Source: an uncultured Lachnospiraceae bacterium (GTDB lineage: Bacteria; Bacillota; Clostridia; Lachnospirales; Lachnospiraceae). From it: 9,535 nucleotides of DNA. The translations under genes were made by a program, and so were the position numbers. The notes under the pieces were generated by a model. The model was not told the DNA's origin. It made no database searches and worked only from the letters and a program-made list of their open reading frames with translations. Below, piece by piece: positions 1-6,882 of this stretch; within the stretch, counting starts at the first letter, position 1; the number at the start of each line of letters is the position of its first letter. The stretch spans positions 1 to 9,535 of the forward strand of contig CAJOPP010000093.1 in the NCBI GenBank assembly GCA_905236365.1, written 5' to 3'.

Positions 1-30
1 AAATGAATGGTATAGTATGTTAGTGGAGAT

Positions 31-59
31 ATATACATATAAATAGATTATATGTATAT
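31..59. repeat. Perfect 12-bp AT-rich inverted repeat upstream of the M16 peptidase gene
   Basis: The left arm at 31-42 is the exact reverse complement of the right arm at 48-59, with a 5-base loop at 43-47. The arms are almost wholly A/T, so as RNA the hairpin would be weak. It lies about 100 bases before the TTG start and could be a repressor operator, part of the promoter region, or a chance AT palindrome. No convincing -35/-10 pair was found in 1-155, so the promoter of the peptidase gene is not assigned. Confidence 0.35.
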
Positions 60-142
60 GTTTCAAACGTGGAATTCGATATGTTATGTGGATGAAAAAT
101 AGTGTATCAGAAGGATCGGACACCACGAATGCTATAAAAATC

Positions 143-148
143 AGGAGG
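143..148 (+). promoter_or_regulatory. Ribosome binding site AGGAGG that fixes a TTG start
   Basis: A perfect AGGAGG lies 7 bases before the TTG at 156. No ATG in the same frame sits at a suitable distance, and the protein from this TTG begins at the usual N-terminus of the family. The Shine-Dalgarno match therefore decides the start codon. Confidence 0.8.
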
Positions 149-155
149 GAAAACA

Positions 156-3062
156 TTGAATATTGCAAATTATACATTAGTAAAAGAAGAATATATTGAA
201 GAATTAAATGGAACAGCAAGCCTGTTGGAACATGATAAGACGAAAGCTCGCGTAATGGTGGTTCGTAATGATGATACGAATAAGGTTTTTACCATCGGAT
301 TCCGAACACCACCGTCTGATAATACCGGTGTGCCGCATATCATTGAACATTCTGTACTCTGTGGTTCCAGAAAATTTCCGGTAAAAGATCCGTTTGTGGA
401 ATTGGCGAAAGGTTCGCTGAATACATTTTTAAATGCTATGACCTATCCGGACAAGACGGTATATCCGATTGCATCTGTGAACGATAAGGATTTTCATAAC
501 CTGATGGATGTTTATCTGGATGCCGTCTTTTATCCGAATATATATTCAAATGACAAAATTTTAAAACAGGAAGGTTGGCATTATCATTTAGAAAAAGAAG
601 AGGATGCAATTACGTATAATGGTGTTGTCTATAATGAAATGAAAGGTGCGTATTCTTCGGCAGAACAACAGCTGATGCAGGCGATTCAGAGTTCTATTTT
701 GCCGGATACCACATACGGACGAGATTCGGGAGGGGATCCAAGCGTAATTCCGGAACTGACCTATGAGGGATTTTTGGAATTTCATAAGAAGTTCTATCAT
801 CCATCCAACAGTTACATCTACTTGTATGGAAATGTAGATGTGGAGAAAGAGCTTTCGTTTATTCATGAAGAATATTTGAAGAATTTTGAATATCAGGAAA
901 TCAATTCTACAATTGCAATGCAGAAGAGTTTTGATAAAGTCAGAGAAATTACTACCAATTATCCTCTTGCAGATGCGGAGGAGGAAGAGAATAATACGTA
1001 TTTCAGTTATAATTCTGTGATTGGAAGCAGCTTGAACAGAACATTGAATCTGGCTTTTATGATATTGGATTATGCGTTGATTGATGTTCCGGGAGCACCA
1101 ATCAAGAAGGCATTGGTGGATGCAGAAATTAGTAATGATGTGTTCAGTTCTTATGATGAGAGTATGCAGCAACCGTTTTATTCCATAGTGGCAAAAGGGT
1201 GTAAAACAGAAGATAAGGACAGGTTTGTAACAATCATTGAGGATACGCTTTCTTCCATTATCCAGAATGGATTTGACGATAAAGTATTAGAGGCATCCCT
1301 CAATCATTTTGAATTTAAGTTAAAAGAAGCAAATTATGGACGATATCCAAAAGGACTGATGTATGGATTGAATGCATTTAACAGTTGGTTGTATGATGAT
1401 GATGAGCCGTTTATGTATTTGAAATTCAATCAGGAATTTGCATTTCTAAAGAAACAGATTGGAACAGATTATTTTACGAATCTGTTAAAGGAGTATGTTC
1501 TTTGCAATACTCACAAGACCATTGTAACAGCAATTCCTAAAAAGGGGATGAATAAAGAGTTAGAGCAGAAAGTTGCGAAGAAGCTGGCAGCTTATAAAGA
1601 AGGTTTGACAAAGGATGAATTGAATACATTAGTACGGCAGACAAAGGAACTGAACGATTATCAGTCGGAACCTTCGCCGGAAGAAGATTTGCTGAAGATT
1701 CCGTTATTAGAGCTGTCTGATATTGGGAAGGAGGCATATCATATTAAGAATAAAGTGGATATGGTAGAGGGTGTTCCGATTGTTTCCCATGATATTTTTA
1801 CCAATGGGATTGCTTATGTAGAGTATTATTTTTCACTCAATACGGTTCCGGTTGAACTGCTTCCGTATGTTTCACTTTTGACAGCATTATACAAAGAGGT
1901 GGATACTGATCGGCACAGCTATGGAAGCCTTGCAAATGAGATTGACTTAAAAACGGGTGGAATTGGTTGCAGTGTGAGCACAATTGGAGTGGAGAAGGAG
2001 CTTGGCGAGTATAAAGCAAGTCTGAGCATTCGCACAAAGGTGTTAAATGAGAACCTTGCAGATGCATTAGCCCTTATGGAAGAGATTCTGTTCACTTCTC
2101 ATATTATGGATAAAAAGCGAATGAAAGAAGTGTTGGCAGAACTGGTATCTCAAATGAAGATGAGTATTTCGGATAGCGGGCATGTATCTATGGCGAATCG
2201 CACAATGTCATATTTTTCAAAGGCGGCTTATTTGAAGGAATTGTTAGAGGGGATTACCTTCTATGAGTTTGTATCTGATCTTAATAAGAATTTTGAAGAA
2301 AAATATGAAGAGATTTGCGAGAATCTTAAAGCGGCAATCCATGCGTTTGCAAAACCGGATAATCTGATCCTTTCGTATACCGGGCAGGACGATATTACGA
2401 AAACGGTACAGGAAGCATTAGTATCTCTTAAGAAATATATGAACCGGGACAAGGAAAATATTGTGGCACAGGATTTGGAGCTTCAAGTGAAAAATGAGGG
2501 ATTTAAAACAGCAAGCAAGGTACAGTATGTAGCTACAGCGGGAAATTTTAAAGAAAAAGGATTGGAATATACAGGTGCATTGCAGGTATTACAGATTATA
2601 TTTTCCTATGATTATTTGTGGATTCAGGTTCGCGTGAAGGGTGGTGCATATGGCTGTATGTGCAGCTTTAATCGTTTGGGAGATACGTATTTTACATCGT
2701 ACAGAGATCCGAATTTATCAAGAACCTATCAGGTTTATAAGCAGACTGCAGATTATGTGAAGAATTTTGAAGCTACTGATCGGGATATGGTGAAATATAT
2801 CATTGGTGCAATCAGCAAGCTGGATGCTCCGATGACACCATCTGGTGAAGGTTCATATAGCTTTTTATGTTATCTTTCCGGGATTACAGATGAGCAATTG
2901 CAAAAAGATCGAGATGAAGTTCTGGCAACGGATGTAAAGGCGATTCGCAAACTGGCTCCATATTTGGAGGCAGTCCTTTCAAAGGAGACGATCGCAGCAC
3001 TTGGAGATGAAGAAAAAATCCAGAAAGAAGCAAAAATGTTTGCAGAAACAAAAACATTATAA
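156..3062 (+). CDS. M16C family zinc metallopeptidase, PreP/falcilysin type (insulinase superfamily)
   Basis: Predicted 968-residue zinc peptidase that degrades oligopeptides inside a closed two-halved chamber. No signal peptide is visible, so it is probably cytoplasmic. The inverted zinc motif HxxEH is present as His61-Ile-Ile-Glu64-His65, with Glu64 as the general base. The third zinc ligand is probably Glu161 in the NEMKG motif. The C-terminal half keeps the conserved Arg826 and Tyr832 (RVKGGAYG), which in PreP enzymes complete the active site from the opposite domain. The length agrees with full-length presequence-protease homologues, which carry four M16 domains and a linker, so the gene looks intact and active. 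The start is TTG with a perfect AGGAGG 7 bases upstream. A 310-base gap follows before the next gene, so it is probably not tightly coupled to it. Family assignment is firm; the natural substrates are unknown. Confidence 0.95.
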   Translation: MNIANYTLVKEEYIEELNGTASLLEHDKTKARVMVVRNDDTNKVFTIGFRTPPSDNTGVPHIIEHSVLCGSRKFPVKDPFVELAKGSLNTFLNAMTYPDKTVYPIASVNDKDFHNLMDVYLDAVFYPNIYSNDKILKQEGWHYHLEKEEDAITYNGVVYNEMKGAYSSAEQQLMQAIQSSILPDTTYGRDSGGDPSVIPELTYEGFLEFHKKFYHPSNSYIYLYGNVDVEKELSFIHEEYLKNFEYQEINSTIAMQKSFDKVREITTNYPLADAEEEENNTYFSYNSVIGSSLNRTLNLAFMILDYALIDVPGAPIKKALVDAEISNDVFSSYDESMQQPFYSIVAKGCKTEDKDRFVTIIEDTLSSIIQNGFDDKVLEASLNHFEFKLKEANYGRYPKGLMYGLNAFNSWLYDDDEPFMYLKFNQEFAFLKKQIGTDYFTNLLKEYVLCNTHKTIVTAIPKKGMNKELEQKVAKKLAAYKEGLTKDELNTLVRQTKELNDYQSEPSPEEDLLKIPLLELSDIGKEAYHIKNKVDMVEGVPIVSHDIFTNGIAYVEYYFSLNTVPVELLPYVSLLTALYKEVDTDRHSYGSLANEIDLKTGGIGCSVSTIGVEKELGEYKASLSIRTKVLNENLADALALMEEILFTSHIMDKKRMKEVLAELVSQMKMSISDSGHVSMANRTMSYFSKAAYLKELLEGITFYEFVSDLNKNFEEKYEEICENLKAAIHAFAKPDNLILSYTGQDDITKTVQEALVSLKKYMNRDKENIVAQDLELQVKNEGFKTASKVQYVATAGNFKEKGLEYTGALQVLQIIFSYDYLWIQVRVKGGAYGCMCSFNRLGDTYFTSYRDPNLSRTYQVYKQTADYVKNFEATDRDMVKYIIGAISKLDAPMTPSGEGSYSFLCYLSGITDEQLQKDRDEVLATDVKAIRKLAPYLEAVLSKETIAALGDEEKIQKEAKMFAETKTL

Positions 3063-3086
3063 AATTGATGTGATTGTTCAGGCAGT

Positions 3087-3205
3087 ATCTCGCATTAACT
3101 GCGAGATGCGTAAGAAAATGTATATTTTACGATGCAACAGGCATATTGGAATGTGCGACAGCAACATGCCTGTTGCGTATCTGTTCAGCCCTGCAGAACA
3201 GATAC
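3087..3205 (+). other. Three consecutive stem-loops in the gap after the M16 peptidase gene
   Basis: Hairpin 1 pairs 3087-3094 with 3100-3107 (8 bp, loop of 5). Hairpin 2 pairs 3134-3144 with 3166-3176 (11 bp, loop of 21). Hairpin 3 pairs 3177-3186 with 3196-3205 (10 bp, loop of 9) and abuts hairpin 2. All three stems are perfect Watson-Crick matches. None is followed by a T-run, so they are not standard rho-independent terminators. The segment is richer in G and C than its flanks. It may be a structured leader or 3' UTR, an mRNA processing or stability element, or a palindromic intergenic repeat. I do not recognise a known riboswitch class. Apart from these stems, a weak small ORF and a promoter, nothing else was seen in 3063-3372. 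Confidence 0.6.
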
Positions 3206-3238
3206 AATTGATTAAGAATATGGAGGGGAGCTTTGCCT

Positions 3239-3328
3239 GTGAATTTGTATGCTGCTTATCAATATAAAAGTGATTGGAAGTGCCGGATTCATAGGTGGAA
3301 ATTTATTTTCTTGCAACATTTACAATGA
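3239..3328 (+). CDS. Possible 29-residue small ORF (doubtful)
   Basis: A GTG at 3239 opens a 29-codon frame ending in TGA at 3326-3328. A purine-rich GGAGGGGAG at 3222-3230 lies 8 bases upstream, a fair Shine-Dalgarno site. The predicted peptide begins MNLYAAYQYK and is basic and aromatic, with three Trp or Phe residues in its second half, but it has no recognisable domain or signal peptide. It sits between the hairpin cluster and the DUF4349 gene, so it could be a leader peptide. It could equally be chance, since the frame is short, the start is GTG and no conservation can be checked. It overlaps the putative -35 region of the next gene, which argues against it. Confidence 0.12.
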   Translation: MNLYAAYQYKSDWKCRIHRWKFIFLQHLQ

Positions 3329-3347
3329 AAATAAACACTATTTTGAT
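3319..3347 (+). promoter_or_regulatory. Possible sigma-A promoter for the DUF4349 lipoprotein gene
   Basis: TTTACA at 3319-3324 (5 of 6 matches to TTGACA) is separated by 17 bases from TTTGAT at 3342-3347 (4 of 6 matches to TATAAT). It lies about 25 bases before the ATG at 3373, which would give a short leader containing AGGAGG at 3358-3363. The region is AT-rich, so chance matches are likely. Confidence 0.3.
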
Positions 3348-3372
3348 ATAGTAAAAAAGGAGGAGAGGGAAA

Positions 3373-4491
3373 ATGAAAAAACAGATGATATTTGCAAATT
3401 ATCAATTGCCTGTGAGAAAATCAGCAATATCGTTTCTGACATTTCTTCTATTGGTTGGCAATATGACGGGGTGTGGCTCTTCGAAATATGCGGATACAGC
3501 AACGACGTCTTCGTATGATGCGTCCTATGAAAGTGGATATGATACCGCAGATTCTGCATATGAGTATGAGGAAAGTACATATGGTTTTGCAGATTCTGAA
3601 ATGAAATCTTCGGATGATGACAGCAGTGCAGCAGATACAGAGGTTACTGATATTTCAAAAAACAGTCTGGTGGAAAAGAAGAATGACAAAAAGAAAATTA
3701 TAAAACGGTATTCTTATGATTATGAAACGGAATCCTTTGATGATGCCTATGCATATCTGAAACGGCAGATTGAAGCGTATCAGGGTTATGTTTCGGAGTC
3801 GGAAATCCAGGGAACGAACAGCCGTAGTCTCAATCTGACTGCCAGGATTCCGGCAGAAGTCAGCGATGACTTTGCGGAGGAGATTGGCGAGATTGGAACG
3901 CTGATTAGCCAGTCGGAATCAGCAGAAGATGTCACCTTGGAATATACGGATACCGAAAGCAGGATTGCTTCTCTGAAAACAGAACAGAAACGGTTGAACG
4001 AATTGGTAGAACAGGCTGACAGTCTGGATGTGATTATTGCCTTGGAGGATCGCCTGACAGAAGTTCGCTATCAATTAGAAAGTTATGAAGGAAAGAAAAA
4101 TCTTTATGATGATCTGGTTGCATATAGTACCGTTTCTATTACATTGAGAGAAGTGAATTATACGGTTGTAATTGATGACAGCACTCTTTTTTCAAAAATA
4201 AAAACAGGATTGGAAAGTTCTTTTCGGGATATAAAAACAGATCTTGAGAATTTTATTGTGTGGTTTATTGTTTCACTACCGTATCTGCTGATATGGGCAG
4301 CAATTCTGTTTTTTATTTTTAAGATTGCAAAAAGGCTCCGTCGCAGGAGAAAAGAACATAAAGAAAGAAAAAAATGGGAAAAAGAAGAGTGCGCAGAAGT
4401 GCTTGGAAAGGGGAAAAAAGTTCCGGAAGAAGCGCTTTCGTACATGGATGAAGTTAAAGAAAAAGAAAACTCTGAAAAACAGAAGAAGTAG
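3373..4491 (+). CDS. DUF4349 domain lipoprotein with C-terminal membrane helix
   Basis: A 372-residue surface protein of unknown function. Residues 1-33 form a lipoprotein signal peptide with a lipobox (MTGC), making Cys34 the likely lipidated residue. Residues 38-92 are a low-complexity stretch rich in Ser, Tyr, Asp and Glu, probably a flexible spacer. Residues about 110-262 match the DUF4349 pattern: a beta-rich part with the motif LNLTARIP near 153-160, then a coiled coil at about 192-245. Residues 294-318 form one hydrophobic membrane helix, followed by a strongly basic tail (RLRRRR at 321-326) and a Lys/Glu-rich end. The protein therefore seems anchored outside by lipid and again by a helix whose basic tail faces the cytoplasm. 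The start has AGGAGG at 3358-3363, spacing 9. It lies 47 bases before era and may be cotranscribed. DUF4349 members are common in Firmicutes; no biochemical role is assigned. Confidence 0.88.
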   Translation: MKKQMIFANYQLPVRKSAISFLTFLLLVGNMTGCGSSKYADTATTSSYDASYESGYDTADSAYEYEESTYGFADSEMKSSDDDSSAADTEVTDISKNSLVEKKNDKKKIIKRYSYDYETESFDDAYAYLKRQIEAYQGYVSESEIQGTNSRSLNLTARIPAEVSDDFAEEIGEIGTLISQSESAEDVTLEYTDTESRIASLKTEQKRLNELVEQADSLDVIIALEDRLTEVRYQLESYEGKKNLYDDLVAYSTVSITLREVNYTVVIDDSTLFSKIKTGLESSFRDIKTDLENFIVWFIVSLPYLLIWAAILFFIFKIAKRLRRRRKEHKERKKWEKEECAEVLGKGKKVPEEALSYMDEVKEKENSEKQKK

Positions 4492-4538
4492 AGCAAACAT
4501 GATATGATAATAGATGACAGATAAAAAAAGGAGAAAAA

Positions 4539-5441
4539 ATGAAACAGTTTAAGTCAGGCTTTGTAACGATTATTGGAAGACCAAATGTAGGTAAGTCAAC
4601 ATTGATGAACCATCTGATTGGACAGAAGATAGCAATCACCAGCAAAAAGGCTCAGACCACCAGAAACCGGATTCAAACGGTATATACAGGAGAAGAGGGA
4701 CAAATCGTATTTCTTGATACACCGGGAATCAACAGAGCAAAGAATAAGCTTGGAGAGTATATGCTGAATGCTGCAGAAAATACCTTAAAGGAAGTGGATG
4801 TGATTCTGTGGCTGGTGGAACCTACTACATTTATCGGAGCCGGTGAACGCTATATTATTGAAAAACTGGAAAGAGTACAGACACCGGTCATTCTGGTGAT
4901 CAATAAGACAGATACCGTACAGGAAGAAGATATCTTTAAAGCAATCGATACTTATAAGGAAGTTTATGATTTTAAGGAAATTGTGCCTGTTTCGGCTTTG
5001 AAGGACAAAAATACTGATGAACTGATCAAAACAATTTTCTCCTATCTGGAAGAAGGTCCGCAATACTATGATGAAGATACGATTACAGATCAGCCGGAAC
5101 GAGCTATTGTTGCAGAAATCATTCGGGAAAAGGCTTTGCACAGTCTGGATCAGGAAGTACCACATGGGATTGCCGTGGTGATTGACCGTATGAAAGATCG
5201 TGCGAATGGCAAAATCGTAGATATTGATGCAACCATTATTTGTGAACGGGATTCCCATAAAGGGATTATTATTGGAAAACAGGGCAGCATGTTAAAAAAG
5301 ATCGGAACACATGCCAGGCAGGATATCGAAAATCTTTTGGGTACAAAAGTCAATCTGAAACTTTGGGTAAAAGTAAAAAAAGATTGGCGGGATAGCGAAT
5401 TTCTGTTGAAAAACTATGGATATCAGGATGCCGATTACTAA
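4539..5441 (+). CDS. era: GTPase Era, 16S rRNA-binding ribosome assembly factor
   Basis: Era is an essential GTPase that binds the 3' end of 16S rRNA and helps mature the small ribosomal subunit. The 300-residue length is typical. The GTPase domain shows G1 GRPNVGKS at 13-20, the G2 region QTTRNR at 40-45, G3 DTPG at 60-63, G4 NKTD at 122-125 and G5 SAL at 152-154. The C-terminal type II KH RNA-binding domain carries the loop GKQG at 246-249, followed by an RNA-binding helix. All key residues are present. The ATG is preceded by AAGGAG at 4528-4533, spacing 5. The stop at 5441 is 20 bases before the recO start, so the two are very likely translated from one mRNA, an era-recO pairing widely seen in Firmicutes. 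Confidence 0.98.
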   Translation: MKQFKSGFVTIIGRPNVGKSTLMNHLIGQKIAITSKKAQTTRNRIQTVYTGEEGQIVFLDTPGINRAKNKLGEYMLNAAENTLKEVDVILWLVEPTTFIGAGERYIIEKLERVQTPVILVINKTDTVQEEDIFKAIDTYKEVYDFKEIVPVSALKDKNTDELIKTIFSYLEEGPQYYDEDTITDQPERAIVAEIIREKALHSLDQEVPHGIAVVIDRMKDRANGKIVDIDATIICERDSHKGIIIGKQGSMLKKIGTHARQDIENLLGTKVNLKLWVKVKKDWRDSEFLLKNYGYQDADY

Positions 5442-5447
5442 AAGGCA

Positions 5448-5453
5448 GGGAGG
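5448..5453 (+). promoter_or_regulatory. Ribosome binding site GGGAGG choosing the ATG start of recO
   Basis: GGGAGG lies 8 bases before the ATG at 5462 but only 5 bases before an adjacent TTG at 5459. The 8-base spacing and the better codon favour the ATG, which shortens the protein by one residue relative to the longest frame. Confidence 0.65.
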
Positions 5454-5461
5454 CGGTATTG

Positions 5462-6202
5462 ATGCATGATAAAATAGAACTGACCGGTATTGTACTCAGT
5501 AGTACGGTGGTGGGAGATTACGATAAGCGGTTGGTTATTCTCACGAAAGAAAGAGGGAAGATCACTGCCTTTGCAAAGGGAGCACGAAAGCCGAACAGTC
5601 CATATCTTGGAGTGAGTGAACCATTTAATTTTGGAACATTTACTCTCTTAGAAGGATTTGATGCCTATCGCTTTTTGGGGGGCGAGATTAAGGAATATTT
5701 TCTGGATGTAAAAAATGATATAGAAAATATTTGTTATGGAACCTATTTTTGTGATGTATTGGAATATCTTTGTGTAGAAGGGATTGGAGATATCAATATC
5801 CTGAATCTTCTTTATATGACCCTGAAGGCACTGGGGAAAGCGACAATACCGAACCCGTTGATTCGAAGAATTTTTGAATTGAAAGTACTTGCTTTTGATG
5901 GAGAGGCCATGGCGGCCTTTTCCTGTGTTCGTTGCAAAGCAGAAAAGGTGTCAGCATTTGAATTGGCACATGATGGATTGATATGTGAAAATTGTGTGAA
6001 ATATGCCAAGGGAAGTTATTCTCTGGCGGAATCGACGGTGTATACGCTTCAATATATTTTAAGCAGTACATTGGATAAATTATATACCTTTCAAGTATCA
6101 GAGGTGGTTATGGAACAGCTGGAACATATTGTCGGACAATATTTTGTAAAGCATGTACCGAAAAAATTCAACTCTTTAGAAATTCTTGCGTCTTTATCTT
6201 GA
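5462..6202 (+). CDS. recO: DNA repair protein RecO, recombination mediator
   Basis: RecO works with RecR and RecF to load RecA onto single-stranded DNA coated with SSB, and it anneals complementary strands. The product is 246 residues from the ATG, the normal size. The N-terminal part (about 1-80) fits the RecO OB-fold, including the conserved opening where the chain commits to homologous recombination (LVILTKERGK, near 24-33) and the KGARKPNS stretch. The rest is the helical C-terminal domain, containing a four-cysteine zinc site as two CxxC pairs, Cys155/Cys158 and Cys175/Cys178, as in many Gram-positive RecO proteins. It follows era by 20 bases and is presumably in the same transcript. No terminator follows the stop; the next gene has its own likely promoter. 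Confidence 0.96.
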   Translation: MHDKIELTGIVLSSTVVGDYDKRLVILTKERGKITAFAKGARKPNSPYLGVSEPFNFGTFTLLEGFDAYRFLGGEIKEYFLDVKNDIENICYGTYFCDVLEYLCVEGIGDINILNLLYMTLKALGKATIPNPLIRRIFELKVLAFDGEAMAAFSCVRCKAEKVSAFELAHDGLICENCVKYAKGSYSLAESTVYTLQYILSSTLDKLYTFQVSEVVMEQLEHIVGQYFVKHVPKKFNSLEILASLS

Positions 6203-6206
6203 AATA

Positions 6207-6234
6207 TTGTTCATTTCTGTGTAAAATGTATAAG
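6207..6234 (+). promoter_or_regulatory. Probable sigma-A promoter before the small lipoprotein gene
   Basis: TTGTTC at 6207-6212 and TATAAG at 6229-6234 are separated by 16 bases. The -10 matches TATAAT at 5 of 6 positions. It lies in the 77-base gap after recO and about 45 bases before the ATG at 6280. It suggests that the lipoprotein and glyS can be transcribed apart from era-recO. Confidence 0.45.
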
Positions 6235-6279
6235 TTGAAATCGTAGTTTACAATGAATAGTTAATCAGAGGTGTAGAAA

Positions 6280-6852
6280 ATGAAAAGGATATGTTTAATG
6301 TTTGCAACAGTAGTGTTTGCAGGGACTCTTGCAGGTTGTGACAATTATGTAAAGGATTACGATACAAATACACTGATTATTAACAAAAATGGATCGCTTG
6401 TGGAAGTTGCGGTGGAAGATTTTCAGAACTCTTCTGTGAAAGAAGAGGAAATCAATGCCTATATTGAAGAGCAGATTGATGCTTATAATGAGGTCAGTGG
6501 CAAAAAAGTGAGTAAAAAAACAATTGATACACAGGATTTGAGTAAAGTCAAGCTGGTCTTGAAGTATGAAGATATAGAAAGTTATAATGGATTCAATTCA
6601 CTGAATTATAAATTAGATGATTTTGTAAATATCCAGGAATCAGATTTTAAAGGTTCTTACACTTCAAGTGAAGGTGAGGTTGTTGGGGTTGCAGATTTTA
6701 AGGAAATAGATGAATCGAAGGTATTGATGATCAGCGAAGCAACAGATCTTGTAGTAGATGGAGAGATTCAATATTATAATGAAGAATTCTCTGTGAAAGA
6801 TGATATTGCAAAGTCATCAGGAAATGGTACGGCAATTATTATTTATAAGTAA
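6280..6852 (+). CDS. Small lipoprotein of unknown function
   Basis: A 190-residue predicted lipoprotein that I do not recognise. Residues 1-19 are a short signal peptide with a basic start (MKR) and hydrophobic core. The lipobox LAGC at 17-20 makes Cys20 the lipidated residue, so the mature protein should be tethered to the outer face of the cytoplasmic membrane. The mature part is acidic and soluble looking, with no second membrane helix. It starts with a probable beta hairpin (TLIINKNGSLVEVAVEDF, about 31-48) and then a charged helix (about 53-72, EEEINAYIEEQIDAYNE). The ATG has GAGGTG at 6268-6273, spacing 6. It lies between recO and glyS, 30 bases before glyS, with its own probable promoter, so it may be cotranscribed with glyS. 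The neighbours are housekeeping genes and give no clue to function. Confidence 0.85.
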   Translation: MKRICLMFATVVFAGTLAGCDNYVKDYDTNTLIINKNGSLVEVAVEDFQNSSVKEEEINAYIEEQIDAYNEVSGKKVSKKTIDTQDLSKVKLVLKYEDIESYNGFNSLNYKLDDFVNIQESDFKGSYTSSEGEVVGVADFKEIDESKVLMISEATDLVVDGEIQYYNEEFSVKDDIAKSSGNGTAIIIYK

Positions 6853-6882
6853 TATAAAATACAGAAAAGGTAGGGTTTTAAC

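Noticed and set aside
588..1172. 194-codon open frame on the minus strand inside the M16 peptidase gene
   Set aside because: It is fully antisense to a clear conserved gene, has an unnatural Ile/Arg/Cys-rich composition, and shows no domain; a shadow frame.
3249..3518. 89-codon plus-strand frame running into the DUF4349 gene
   Set aside because: It overlaps the lipoprotein gene by over 140 bases in another frame, has no good ribosome site of its own, and encodes no recognisable protein.
6853..6882. Search for a T-box or glycine-sensing leader before glyS
   Set aside because: The gap is 30 bases and contains only the ribosome binding region.
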